A stretch of 64,000 bases of DNA from Palsa-343 sp036269135 (lineage in GTDB: Bacteria > Acidobacteriota > Terriglobia > Terriglobales > Acidobacteriaceae), in assembly GCA_036269135.1 (NCBI GenBank), contig DATASQ010000057.1, positions 71,566 through 135,565 of the forward strand. Reading direction: 5' to 3'. The notes under the pieces were generated by a model. The model was not told the DNA's origin. It saw nothing but the letters and a program-made list of their open reading frames with translations, and searched no databases. This document shows, piece after piece, positions 34,601 through 42,909 of the stretch. How positions within the stretch are numbered: position 1 is the first letter of the stretch; every line of letters starts with the position of its first letter. The position numbers and the translations under genes were made by a program.

Positions 34601-35019
34601 CCGTTCTCACCCCGCGGTGGATTCCTGTCCGTCCCTTCTTCAGCTCCTGTGCGTTCCAGCATGCGGCGCAGGCGCTCCAGCTCCTCGGGGGCCATCCCGC
34701 GATCTTCCAGGACGTTGAGCACCAGGTCCTCGTGGGAGTTGCGGAAGAACCGGCTCACCAGCTGCCGAACCGCGGAGCGGGTGGCGTCTTCCTGCGCGAC
34801 TCGAGGGGTGTAGACGTGGGCGCGGCCGTCTTTGGCGTGCTCCACGTACCCCTTACGCTCGAGGATGCGAATGGTGGTGAGGATGGTGTTGTAGGCCAGG
34901 GCGATCTGGCCGGGAAGCGCGTCGAGAATCTGCTGCACGGTGGCCGGGCCTTTTTGCCACAGCACCTGCATGATGCGGAGCTCAGCCTCCGTCAGGGTCT
35001 CGGATGGTTTACGCGGCAC
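34597..35019 (-). CDS. BlaI/MecI/CopY-family transcriptional repressor
   Basis: A 140-residue winged-helix repressor: LTEAELRIMQVLWQKGPATVQQIL, then AYNTILTTIRILERKGYVEHAKDGRAHVYTP, then a dimerisation helix region. Start is GTG at 35019 with AGGAGG 11 nt upstream. It is translationally coupled to the M56 protease gene. The dyad AACTAATAATTTAGTT lies 49 nt upstream of the start, in the position expected of an autoregulatory operator, and recurs before degP. Confidence 0.93.
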   Translation of the reverse strand: MPRKPSETLTEAELRIMQVLWQKGPATVQQILDALPGQIALAYNTILTTIRILERKGYVEHAKDGRAHVYTPRVAQEDATRSAVRQLVSRFFRNSHEDLVLNVLEDRGMAPEELERLRRMLERTGAEEGTDRNPPRGENG

Positions 35020-35067
35020 GGGCCCACTTCCCTCCTTATCCTTCGACGCGGGAAGGCAGAGAAAAGT

Positions 35068-35083
35068 AACTAATAATTTAGTT
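35068..35083. promoter_or_regulatory. candidate BlaI operator before blaI
   Basis: AACTAATAATTTAGTT, a dyad with arms AACTAA/TTAGTT and a 4-bp AT-only centre. Its AT-rich right half could overlap a -10 element on the minus strand. Confidence 0.65.
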
Positions 35084-35139
35084 TGATCGTGTGGGTCGTG
35101 ATTTTCGGGGACGATAAACGCCTTTTTTCAGCAGTTTAG

Positions 35140-35490
35140 CTAAAAAGAGGCGAGTGCGGTCGGCTCGTCCTTGTAGAGCCCCGCATACTTGGCGATGCCC
35201 ACCATGGTGAAGACCTTCTGGAAGTGCGGCGTCAGCCCGAAAGCGGCCACCTTGCGGCCGGTTTTGTCGGCCTCCATGAGCATCTGGATGATCAGCGCGA
35301 TGCCGCTGGAATTGATGTAATCGACCTTGGTGAAATCGAGCAGGACCGGGCCGCTGCTGACGTTCTGCCACGCACCGAGCACCGGCTCCCTGGAATTGCT
35401 GGAGATATCGCCGCTGAAGCGGAGCACGGTGACGGACTGGTCGCCTGGAGTGGAAGTATGGTCGATCGTGGTCCGGGTCTCGGTCTGCAC
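35140..35490 (-). CDS. STAS-domain anti-sigma-factor antagonist
   Basis: A 116-residue SpoIIAA/RsbV-like protein: VTVLRFSGDISSNSREPV, then the phosphorylation loop VDYINSSGIALIIQML and the closing helix region. In partner-switching systems the dephosphorylated protein captures the RsbW-type kinase and frees its target. Start is GTG at 35490, immediately after the rsbW stop codon, with AAGGAG inside the last rsbW codons 9 nt upstream. A near-perfect 13-bp hairpin (35120-35151) spans its stop codon and could slow transcription into blaI. Confidence 0.92.
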   Translation of the reverse strand: MQTETRTTIDHTSTPGDQSVTVLRFSGDISSNSREPVLGAWQNVSSGPVLLDFTKVDYINSSGIALIIQMLMEADKTGRKVAAFGLTPHFQKVFTMVGIAKYAGLYKDEPTALASF

Positions 35491-35937
35491 CTAATCACTC
35501 TCCTTATCGAGGCGGATGACCAGCCTGACATAGCTGCCCTTGCCCTTGCTGTCGCGAACCCACTCGGCCTCGTCGACCAGCGCCTGCATGAGGAACATGC
35601 CCATACCGCGCGCGTCTTCTTCTCCGTGGATCTTGCGGTCGATGTCCGGTCGCGGCGGCTGTTTCGCAATCCCGGAGCCGTTGTCGATGACCTTGACTTC
35701 CAGCTCGTCGGTGGTGGCGGAGAGAATCACGCCGACCGAGAGCTGTTCATTGAGCTGGTTTCCGTGTTCGATGGCATTGATGCAGGCTTCGGCCACCGCG
35801 GTCTTCAGGTCCTCGATCCGCTCGCTGGGGAAGCCCATCAGCGCAGCCACGCTGGCCGCCGTACCCATGGCCACCTTCTCGAACCCAAGACGCGATGGCA
35901 GCCGCACTTCCACCGACGTCCCCGCGGTTTCGATCAT
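35491..35937 (-). CDS. RsbW-type serine-protein kinase / anti-sigma factor
   Basis: A 148-residue GHKL ATPase: N-box EACINAIEHGN, G1 box VIDNGSGI and G2 box ARGMGMFLMQALVDE. RsbW proteins phosphorylate the STAS antagonist and, in the classic case, hold a sigma factor inactive. No sigma-factor gene is nearby, so the target is not known. It starts 12 nt after the rsbU stop and abuts the STAS gene. Confidence 0.93.
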   Translation of the reverse strand: MIETAGTSVEVRLPSRLGFEKVAMGTAASVAALMGFPSERIEDLKTAVAEACINAIEHGNQLNEQLSVGVILSATTDELEVKVIDNGSGIAKQPPRPDIDRKIHGEEDARGMGMFLMQALVDEAEWVRDSKGKGSYVRLVIRLDKESD

Positions 35938-35949
35938 TGGATTTCTCCC

Positions 35950-37101
35950 TTACGCATGGGTCCGCATCAGAGCCAGCGCGGTCATGTCGTCCTGCTGCTG
36001 CAGCATCTCTTCACCGGAAAAGCGATGCAGGTCCTGCCACAGCGTATCGAGGATAGCAGTACATTCCGGCGCGTTGCACCCAAGAAATGAAGCCAGCAGC
36101 CGCTCGGTGCCAAACTCCTCATCCCCGCGAAAGACCTCGGTCAGGCCGTCGGTGTAGAAGAGGAGCCGCGATCCGGGCGGGAAATCGAGGATTTCGGAGC
36201 TGTACTCCGCGAACGGCACAATGCCCACGGGTGTCGCGCTGGCCCCGAGTTGCTGCACGGAACCGTCCGGCCTGGCCAGAAATCCGGGATTATGCCCGGC
36301 GTTGACCACTTCCAGCCGATGCGCCGCGGGGTCCAGTTTGAGAAAGATTCCCGTCACGTAGCGACTGCGGGCCTCATCGCCTTCTGCGCAGTGCTGTTGG
36401 TTGAGCCGGGAAACGAGTTCAGCCAGAGGCACGCCGCCCGCCACGCTGGCGCGAAACGCCGAGCGAAAGGCGGTGCTCACAATGGCGGAAGCCAGTCCCT
36501 TACCGGCGACGTCGGCGACGGCCATCACCTGCACGCCGTCGGGCAGCGCCACGATATCCACGCAGTCACCCCCCACCTCATAACAGGCGCTGTAGCGCAC
36601 CGCGACCGAATAGCCTTCGATCTGCGGCATTTTCTGCGGCACCAGGCTGCGCTGGATGGCGCGCGCCGCATTCAGATCCTGTTCGACCCGCGCCCACTCC
36701 AGGCTACGCTCGTAATAGCGGGCGTTTTCGACGGCAACCCCGGCCTGCAGCGCCAGGCGCTCGAGAAAGTCCTCTTCGTAGATGGTGAGCGGCCTGCAAT
36801 CGGGCGTGGTCACGATCAGTTCAGTCAGGTGGCGTCCGTCTTTGTCGTGGAGAGGAAAGCGGACGCAGCCTTCCCACGGAGCGCACGGCACTTCTCCGTA
36901 GCTCATGGGCGGGTCGGTAATCAGCGCGCCGGGAAGCTCCAGTTCGCGCACGACGATGCGCAGAACCGTGGACAGCACATCTTCCTGGCGGATGGCGGAA
37001 TGTACCTGGCGCGAGGTTTCCAGCAGGGCCTGCAGGCGCACAATCTCCTGCTGCAGGTCGATGGTGTCCACGCCATGCGTCGATTCAGAAGGGCTGATCA
37101 T
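35950..37101 (-). CDS. PP2C-type (SpoIIE/RsbU) phosphatase with N-terminal GAF domain
   Basis: A 383-residue phosphatase. Residues ~15-145 form a GAF-like sensory domain (ETSRQVHSAIRQEDVLSTVLRIVVREL); a linker helix leads to the SpoIIE phosphatase with IQRSLVPQ, YEVGGDCVDIV, VADVAGKGLASAI, VNAGHNP and FYTDGLTE. It would dephosphorylate the STAS protein encoded downstream and so activate the pathway. The GAF domain suggests a small-molecule or redox input. Confidence 0.94.
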   Translation of the reverse strand: MISPSESTHGVDTIDLQQEIVRLQALLETSRQVHSAIRQEDVLSTVLRIVVRELELPGALITDPPMSYGEVPCAPWEGCVRFPLHDKDGRHLTELIVTTPDCRPLTIYEEDFLERLALQAGVAVENARYYERSLEWARVEQDLNAARAIQRSLVPQKMPQIEGYSVAVRYSACYEVGGDCVDIVALPDGVQVMAVADVAGKGLASAIVSTAFRSAFRASVAGGVPLAELVSRLNQQHCAEGDEARSRYVTGIFLKLDPAAHRLEVVNAGHNPGFLARPDGSVQQLGASATPVGIVPFAEYSSEILDFPPGSRLLFYTDGLTEVFRGDEEFGTERLLASFLGCNAPECTAILDTLWQDLHRFSGEEMLQQQDDMTALALMRTHA

Positions 37102-37224
37102 GTCACAGGGCCATCATCCGCGGCCCTTTGGGAGCCGGACACTGGGGAGGACCGCGGCGGAGTTGGTTCACTGTAGCACACGACAACGGTGGACAGGACG
37201 ATGCCGCCTCAATCGGAGGCGCGG

Positions 37225-38769
37225 CTATGCATGTGCCGGGGAGCCTGACTGTGGCCCGCCCGCCTGGCCGATCACGAAGTTGCGGGTGTACCCGCTCGGC
37301 TCGGCGGAGATTTTGACACGCAGATTTCCGCTGGCGTCGCAGGTGTAGCGCTCGCGCACCAGCAGGTTCTGATGGTCGCTTACGCGCGCAACCGGGTACA
37401 CGCTGAGATCGAGATCCGTCTGCAGGCGTGGGTCGAAGGGGAAGCGAATCTGTTCCCAGTTGGTGATCTCGCCGGTGGGCTGCCCGTCCTCGTTCAGCCG
37501 GGAGCACTCCAGGTAGCGGAAATGACCGACATTGTGGGCCGGGTGATACGCGCGCTCGATCGCCAGCGGCGATTCGTCAGGCCGAGGCAGCCGTGCACCG
37601 CGGGGAAAAATGAGGTCGAAGACGATGGTCCCGCCGGAATCGGCCTCGCGCCAGATGCCGAAGTTCTGGTTGAACTGCTCGCGGAGGCCATCGGCCTGGG
37701 ATGCGGCGCGAATTGCCAGCCCCACCGCGCTTGCCGAGCGCATATAGGCCGAGCGCTTGACCTTGCGGCCGAAAGTCTCACGCAGAATGCGGGCCACCGG
37801 CGGCAGCTCCGATCCGCCGCCGGTGACGTAGAGCGTGTCGAGCGGAACGCCCGACTGCGCCGCCAGCAGGCTCTCCACGACGGTGCGCGTCGACTCGATG
37901 AGCGGCCGGCAGCGTTCGTAGTACTCGTCGGTGGGAATCGTGACCGACGTCCAGCCGGCGCGCACCCTCTCCAGATCCATGGTTAGTCTGCGGGTGTTCG
38001 GATTCAGCGATTCCTTTTTCTCGCGGCACTCCTCCAGCAGCCGATGGCGCTCGGCGGTTGTCAGTTCTTCGGAGATCTCCGCCGTTTCCAGCGCCAGCTC
38101 GGCAAGGATCGCGTCGAAATCATCGCCGCCCAGGTTGGCAATCCCGTCGGACGCCTCGACGGAGTGCTCTTCTTCCCCCAGCATCACCAGGGAAACGTCG
38201 AAGGTGCCGCCGCCCATGTCGTAGACCAGCAGGCCGCTGCCCACGCGGGTGCGCCGCTCGGCACTGTTGCGATAGGCGTACTCGATCGCGGCCGCGGAAG
38301 GCTCGTTCATGAGGCCCAGCACGGTGAAGCCGGCGCTCTGGGCGGCTTCCTCGGTAAGGAAACGCTGATTGCTGTTGGCGTTGGCCGGAACCCCGAGAAC
38401 CACCTCCAGCGGCTCGTTCGGCGCCGCGCCCAGATTCGAATGCTCCAGCAACTGCGTTCGCAGCGCGGCCATCATCTCGGTGAGCAGGTGCCGCAGAGGC
38501 AGATTCCGGCCGCCGACCCGCAGTTCCGTCTCAGGGCCCGCATTGCGCAGCGCGCGCTTCAGCGAGCGCAGGATCGTCCAGCCCTCCTCGTCCTGCACGG
38601 CCAGGGCCTGCCATCCGTAGAGGCGCTCATCCGCGCGGACAGCAACGACTGGCGGATACCAGTCGCAGGCCTGTCCATCGGGCGTTTCAAAGTGCACCAG
38701 CGGGAAGTTGCCGCGATCGGCTGCCGCCACGACAATCCGCGTCGTTCCGAAGTCGATACCGAGTCTCAT
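37225..38769 (-). CDS. Hsp70-family protein, DnaK-like
   Basis: A 514-residue chaperone-like ATPase. The nucleotide domain has GIDFGTTRIVVAAADRG (3-19), LGVPANANSNQR, LMNEPSAAAIEYAY, the phosphate-2 motif VYDMGGGTFDVSLV and the adenosine motif VTGGGSELPPVA. About 130 residues follow, enough for a beta-sandwich substrate domain but not the helical lid, so this is a shortened Hsp70, not the housekeeping DnaK. The open frame extends upstream, but homology starts at MRLGIDFG. A TAAACT hexamer 7 nt before the ATG suggests a leaderless transcript. It heads the minus-strand stress block. Confidence 0.92.
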   Translation of the reverse strand: MRLGIDFGTTRIVVAAADRGNFPLVHFETPDGQACDWYPPVVAVRADERLYGWQALAVQDEEGWTILRSLKRALRNAGPETELRVGGRNLPLRHLLTEMMAALRTQLLEHSNLGAAPNEPLEVVLGVPANANSNQRFLTEEAAQSAGFTVLGLMNEPSAAAIEYAYRNSAERRTRVGSGLLVYDMGGGTFDVSLVMLGEEEHSVEASDGIANLGGDDFDAILAELALETAEISEELTTAERHRLLEECREKKESLNPNTRRLTMDLERVRAGWTSVTIPTDEYYERCRPLIESTRTVVESLLAAQSGVPLDTLYVTGGGSELPPVARILRETFGRKVKRSAYMRSASAVGLAIRAASQADGLREQFNQNFGIWREADSGGTIVFDLIFPRGARLPRPDESPLAIERAYHPAHNVGHFRYLECSRLNEDGQPTGEITNWEQIRFPFDPRLQTDLDLSVYPVARVSDHQNLLVRERYTCDASGNLRVKISAEPSGYTRNFVIGQAGGPQSGSPAHA

Positions 38770-38776
38770 GAACCTA

Positions 38777-38782
38777 AGTTTA
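38777..38782 (-). promoter_or_regulatory. candidate -10 element (TAAACT) of the Hsp70-like gene
   Basis: On the minus strand TAAACT ends 7 nt before the ATG; no ribosome-binding site is visible. Confidence 0.35.
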
Positions 38783-38865
38783 CGATGAAGGTACTTTGCG
38801 GGAACCCGTGGAAATCCGGGGCAAAATAGCGAGTTTGGAAGTACCCGGCTGCTTCGCGCACATGG

Positions 38866-38871
38866 TAGCGT
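38866..38871 (+). promoter_or_regulatory. candidate -10 element (TAGCGT) of the spermidine synthase-like gene
   Basis: TAGCGT ends 10 nt before the ATG at 38882. A divergent hexamer for the Hsp70-like gene lies 84 bp away on the other strand. Confidence 0.3.
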
Positions 38872-38881
38872 TTCTATCGGA

Positions 38882-40942
38882 ATGATCCCTCTTTCTCGCT
38901 CGCTCCGGATTCTCTGCGGCAGCGTGATTTTTCTCGGCGCCTTTCTGCTGTTCGCCGTGGAGCCCATGGCAGCCAAACGGCTGCTGCCCGCGCTGGGCGG
39001 GTCGTCGGCCGTGTGGATCACCTGCCTCGTCTTCTTCCAGACGGCGCTGCTGCTGGGCTACCTGTACGCGCACTGGCTGGGACGCCGCGCCTCCGCCCGG
39101 CGCACCGAGGCGCTGCACATCGCTCTGCTCGCGGTCGCCGCGGTTCTCCTGCTGATCGCCGTCCACCCGGACCTGAGCCGGGCATCGGATCATCCGCTCA
39201 GGGCCATCTTCCAGGCGCTCACCCTGACTATTGGTCTGCCCTTCCTCCTGCTCGCCGCCACCAGTCCCCTGCTGCAACTGTGGCTGGCGCGGCAGCAGGG
39301 CGCGGGCATTCCGTGGCGGCTCTTTGCCCTTTCGAACGCGGGATCGTTGCTGGCCCTGCTTCTTTACCCGGCAGTTATCGAGCCGCATTTCTCCCTGAGC
39401 ACACAGCGCGCCGCATGGGCGTTTGGCTTTGGGCTCTATGCCATTCTTTCGGCGCTCCTTGCGTGGCGCCTGCGCGGAGGCATCCCGCGCGCGTCAGTCG
39501 AGACTTCGGCGACGGAGAATGCGCCGAGAGCTTCGCGCCGCGCCCGGCTCCTCTGGTTCCTGCTGCCTGCCGGCGCGGCGATGCAGTTGTGCGCCGTCAC
39601 CAGCCACCTCAGTCAAAACATCGCTGCGATTCCTCTGCTCTGGGTTCTGCCTCTGGCGGTCTACCTGCTCACGTTCATCGTGGCCTTTGACGCGCCCTGG
39701 CTCTATCGGCGCTGGATCGTTGTGCGGCTGCTCGTGGTCTTTCTGGCGGCGCTCGGTTACATGTTGTCGAAGACCGACGTGAGCCTGCCCATTCAGGTGA
39801 GCATCGGGTTCTTCCTGACGGAGCTCTTCTTTGCCTGCCTGTTCTGTCATGCCGAGACGTATGCGCTGCGGCCGGCGAACCCTTCTGAATCCACGCTGTT
39901 CTATTTGCTCATCGCCGCGGGAGGCGCGGCGGGCGCCATCTTCATCGGCATCGGCTGCCCGCTGCTGTTCGATGCTAACTATGACGTTGCCCTGGCCTTC
40001 CTGGCCACGGCGGTCCTCACCCTCCTGGTCACCTGGAACAGCGGCTGGGGACAGCGCTTGCTGTGGTCCGCGGCCACAGCGCTGCTGCTGGCGCTCGCGA
40101 TCATGCTGCACATCGTCTATGGCCGTAACACGCTGGTGGCCGTGCGCAATTTCTACGGATGCCTGCGCGTGCGGCAGTCCTATGTGCCGGCGCAGGCGGG
40201 AACCATTCGCACCCTGACGCATGGCACCATCGAACACGGCACGCAGTGGTTCGCGCCGGACTTTCGCCGCGTGCCCACCACTTACTATGCTCCCGACTCC
40301 GGCGTGGGCCTGGCGCTGCGCGACTGCTGTGGAGACCGTCCACGGACGATCGGCGTGGTCGGACTCGGCGCCGGCACACTCGCCGCCTACGGCAAACCCG
40401 GCGACCGTCTCCGCTTTTATGAGATCAATCCCGCGGTGCTGCCCATCGCGGAGAATCTGTTCACTTATCTCCGCGAATCCGGCGCGCAAATCTCTTTCGC
40501 CATGGGCGACGCTCGCCTGTCGTTGACGCGTGAGGCTCCGCAGCACTTTGACGTGTTGGCCATTGATGCCTTTTCCGGAGATGCGGTCCCGGTTCATCTG
40601 CTCACCACTCAGGCAATGGCCGTCTATCGGCGGCAGCTCGCGCCTGAGGGCATCCTGGCCTTTCACGTTTCCAATCAGTATCTCGATCTCGTGCCGGTGG
40701 TGAACGAAATCGCGGAAGCTGCAGGCATGCAGTCCCGCGTCGTCGAGACGCCGTCGAATGCGTCGCGTGGCGAATATCGCGCAACCTGGGTGCTCGTCAC
40801 CAACAATGGCGCCTTTCTCGCGCAGCCAGTGGTCGCCGCAATGGCCCGGCCGATCCCCCGCCGGCCCGATCTGCGGGTCTGGACCGATGACTACTCGAGC
40901 CTGCTGCCCATCCTGCAGTGGAGGCGCCCGGACCAACAGTAA
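38882..40942 (+). CDS. membrane protein fused to a spermidine synthase-like domain
   Basis: A 686-residue fusion. Residues 1-420 contain about eleven hydrophobic helices (for example VIFLGAFLLFAVEPMAAKRLLP and LLIAAGGAAGAIFIGIG); the C-terminal ~260 residues form a Rossmann methyltransferase-like/aminopropyltransferase domain with IGVVGLGAGTLAAYG, FYEINPAVLPIAENLF and FDVLAIDAFSGDAVPVHLLT. Such fusions are widespread, and whether they make polyamines is not established; the classic catalytic Asp region is only partly conserved (AIDAFSGD). Confidence 0.88.
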   Translation: MIPLSRSLRILCGSVIFLGAFLLFAVEPMAAKRLLPALGGSSAVWITCLVFFQTALLLGYLYAHWLGRRASARRTEALHIALLAVAAVLLLIAVHPDLSRASDHPLRAIFQALTLTIGLPFLLLAATSPLLQLWLARQQGAGIPWRLFALSNAGSLLALLLYPAVIEPHFSLSTQRAAWAFGFGLYAILSALLAWRLRGGIPRASVETSATENAPRASRRARLLWFLLPAGAAMQLCAVTSHLSQNIAAIPLLWVLPLAVYLLTFIVAFDAPWLYRRWIVVRLLVVFLAALGYMLSKTDVSLPIQVSIGFFLTELFFACLFCHAETYALRPANPSESTLFYLLIAAGGAAGAIFIGIGCPLLFDANYDVALAFLATAVLTLLVTWNSGWGQRLLWSAATALLLALAIMLHIVYGRNTLVAVRNFYGCLRVRQSYVPAQAGTIRTLTHGTIEHGTQWFAPDFRRVPTTYYAPDSGVGLALRDCCGDRPRTIGVVGLGAGTLAAYGKPGDRLRFYEINPAVLPIAENLFTYLRESGAQISFAMGDARLSLTREAPQHFDVLAIDAFSGDAVPVHLLTTQAMAVYRRQLAPEGILAFHVSNQYLDLVPVVNEIAEAAGMQSRVVETPSNASRGEYRATWVLVTNNGAFLAQPVVAAMARPIPRRPDLRVWTDDYSSLLPILQWRRPDQQ

Positions 40943-40998
40943 CTGTGGCGATTTTCCGCAGCGGCGCGCGGATTTCCTGGCTGACAAGGCTGTTCCGG

Positions 40999-41004
40999 TA
41001 GGAT
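40999..41004 (+). promoter_or_regulatory. candidate -10 element (TAGGAT) of cutC
   Basis: TAGGAT ends 8 nt before the cutC ATG. Confidence 0.35.
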
Positions 41005-41012
41005 GCTCTTGG

Positions 41013-41768
41013 ATGCAGCTTGAAATTTGTATCGATTCGGTAGAGTCGGCCGTCGCGGCAGAGCGGGGAGGAGCCGATCGCGTCGAACTCTGCAGCGATC
41101 TGCTGGAGGGCGGCGTTACCCCTTCCGCCGGCCTGATCGCTGGCGTACGCCGGAGTATCGGCATCGGCGTTTTCGTGATGATTCGACCACGTGGCGGCGA
41201 CTTCTGTTACACCGAGGCGGAGTTCGCCGTGATGCAGGACGACATCGGCCGGGCGCGCGACCTGGGTGCCGACGGCCTGGTTCTCGGCGTGCTCTGCGAA
41301 GACGCTACGGTGGACGCAGATCGCACCGCTGCGCTGGTACGTCTGGCGCAGCCTCTCCCGGTCACCTTTCACCGCGCCATCGATATGACGCCGGATCCGG
41401 TCCGTGCGCTGGAAGCCGTTATCCAGACCGGCGCGCGTCGTGTCCTTACCTCCGGCGGCGCCGCGAAGGCGAAGGAAGGGCTCGATGTCATCGCCGGCAT
41501 GGTCGCAGCCGCGGGCGAACGCCTGACCGTGATGGCCGGCAGCGGCATCGCTGTGGAGACGATCGCGGCGGTCGTCGCGGCCACGGGGGCCTCCGAATTT
41601 CACGCTGCTCTGCGCACCTCCTTTGCCAGTCCGGTCCGCTACCGGAAAGAGGGCGTGAAGATGGGAGCGATCCTCAATCGCGAATACCTGCGCTTTGGGG
41701 TGCAGGAGACCCGGGTTCGTGCGTTGCGCGCGGCGCTGGAAAGCCTGGCCGGGAGCCGGGCGCGATGA
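41013..41768 (+). CDS. cutC: CutC-family TIM-barrel protein
   Basis: A 251-residue CutC homologue: MQLEICIDSVESAVAAERGGADRVELC at the N-terminus, then VMIRPRGGDFCYT, FHRAIDM, VLTSGGAAKAKEGL and VMAGSGI. CutC was linked to copper homeostasis in E. coli, although that role is disputed, and a hydrolase role has been proposed for some members. An open upstream extension exists but homology begins at 41013. The BadF-type kinase gene follows 33 nt later and may be in the same operon. Confidence 0.93.
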   Translation: MQLEICIDSVESAVAAERGGADRVELCSDLLEGGVTPSAGLIAGVRRSIGIGVFVMIRPRGGDFCYTEAEFAVMQDDIGRARDLGADGLVLGVLCEDATVDADRTAALVRLAQPLPVTFHRAIDMTPDPVRALEAVIQTGARRVLTSGGAAKAKEGLDVIAGMVAAAGERLTVMAGSGIAVETIAAVVAATGASEFHAALRTSFASPVRYRKEGVKMGAILNREYLRFGVQETRVRALRAALESLAGSRAR

Positions 41769-41801
41769 GCAACCGACCCGCCTCACGGGAGAATTGAGCG
41801 C

Positions 41802-42737
41802 ATGGCGTATTTTCTGGGCGTGGATTCCGGCGGCACCAAGGCTGAATTTGTGCTGGGCGATGAGACCCGGGAGCTGGCGCGCGTCCGCACCGGCACCATC
41901 AAACGCCTGAAGGTGGACGCTGCCACCGCTGAGTCGAGTCTGATGGAGGGCTTGCAGCAACTGCAATCGGCGACCGGCGTCTCAGCGCGCCAGGTGCGCC
42001 GCTGCTGCATCGGAACGGCGGGCGAGACGGTTCCGCTGGTGGTCGAGTGGCTGCGAGAGGCATTCGGCCGCCATGTCGCGGGCGAACTGACCATCACGGG
42101 CGACGTCGATATTGCCCTCGACTCTGTCTTCTTTGGCGGGCGCGGGGTGCTGGTCCTGGCCGGCACCGGATCGAATGTCGCCGGCCGTGCGGCAACCGGC
42201 GCCATCGTCACCGCAGGCGGATGGGGACCGGCGCTGGCCGATCAGGGCTCCGGCCATTTCATCGGACTGGAGGGATTGCGCCGCGCATTTCTCGCGCTCG
42301 ATCAGCGTCGCCCTACTTCTCTGTTGGATCGCGCACGCACATTCTGGAAGCTCCCCTCGCTCGAGGACCTGGTGGAGTTCGCCAATATGAATCCCGCCCC
42401 GGATTTTTCGCGACTGGCGCCTCTCGTGGTGGAAGCAGCGGAACAGAGCGATGTTGTCGCGCAGGAAGTTCTGGAGCAGGGCGGGGCGGATCTGGCCATG
42501 CTCGCCGGCCTGGTGATCGAGCACGTTCGCTCCATCGAAACCGACGGCGCTCCCTTCGTGGTTCCTGCCGTGGCCATCGCGAGCAGCGTCCTCGAGCACA
42601 TTGCGCCGGTACGCGAGGCTCTCATCCGCCACCTGCGGCGCGCCTACGCGGAAATCGAGGTGCATTCGAAGCCTGCGGATGCTCCCGCCGGCGCGCTGTG
42701 GGCTGCTCGTCAGGGAATCGCTTCGACGACTGGCTAA
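41802..42737 (+). CDS. BadF/BadG/BcrA/BcrD-type ATPase, probable amino-sugar kinase
   Basis: A 311-residue ASKHA-fold protein: YFLGVDSGGTKAEFVLGD (phosphate 1), CIGTAGET, GDVDIALDS, LAGTGSNVAGR and GGWGPALADQGSGHFIG. This pattern matches N-acetylglucosamine/N-acetylmuramate kinases more closely than the benzoyl-CoA reductase activators, which carry an Fe-S site absent here. It would phosphorylate a recycled cell-wall sugar. GGGAG (41787-41791) precedes the start. The neighbour cutC is a common partner of sugar-recycling genes only in some genomes, so context is weak. Confidence 0.8.
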   Translation: MAYFLGVDSGGTKAEFVLGDETRELARVRTGTIKRLKVDAATAESSLMEGLQQLQSATGVSARQVRRCCIGTAGETVPLVVEWLREAFGRHVAGELTITGDVDIALDSVFFGGRGVLVLAGTGSNVAGRAATGAIVTAGGWGPALADQGSGHFIGLEGLRRAFLALDQRRPTSLLDRARTFWKLPSLEDLVEFANMNPAPDFSRLAPLVVEAAEQSDVVAQEVLEQGGADLAMLAGLVIEHVRSIETDGAPFVVPAVAIASSVLEHIAPVREALIRHLRRAYAEIEVHSKPADAPAGALWAARQGIASTTG

Positions 42738-42909
42738 CGGTGCTTTTCATTCTTTCGCCGGGCCATGACCGTCACCTCCCCCCTGGTCTTTCTCCCTGAC
42801 TCGGTCATCGCCCCTGCCCATCCGCAAATGGTTCTCCGCACTCAAGCGGCATCGCAACGATGCCCGGCTCAGCTATCTTTAGGTGGACGAATCGAGACCC
42901 GCCATCCCT

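Noticed and set aside
39494..41164. Long minus-strand frame opposite the spermidine synthase fusion
   Set aside because: Shadow frame; the plus-strand product has helices and a complete Rossmann domain.
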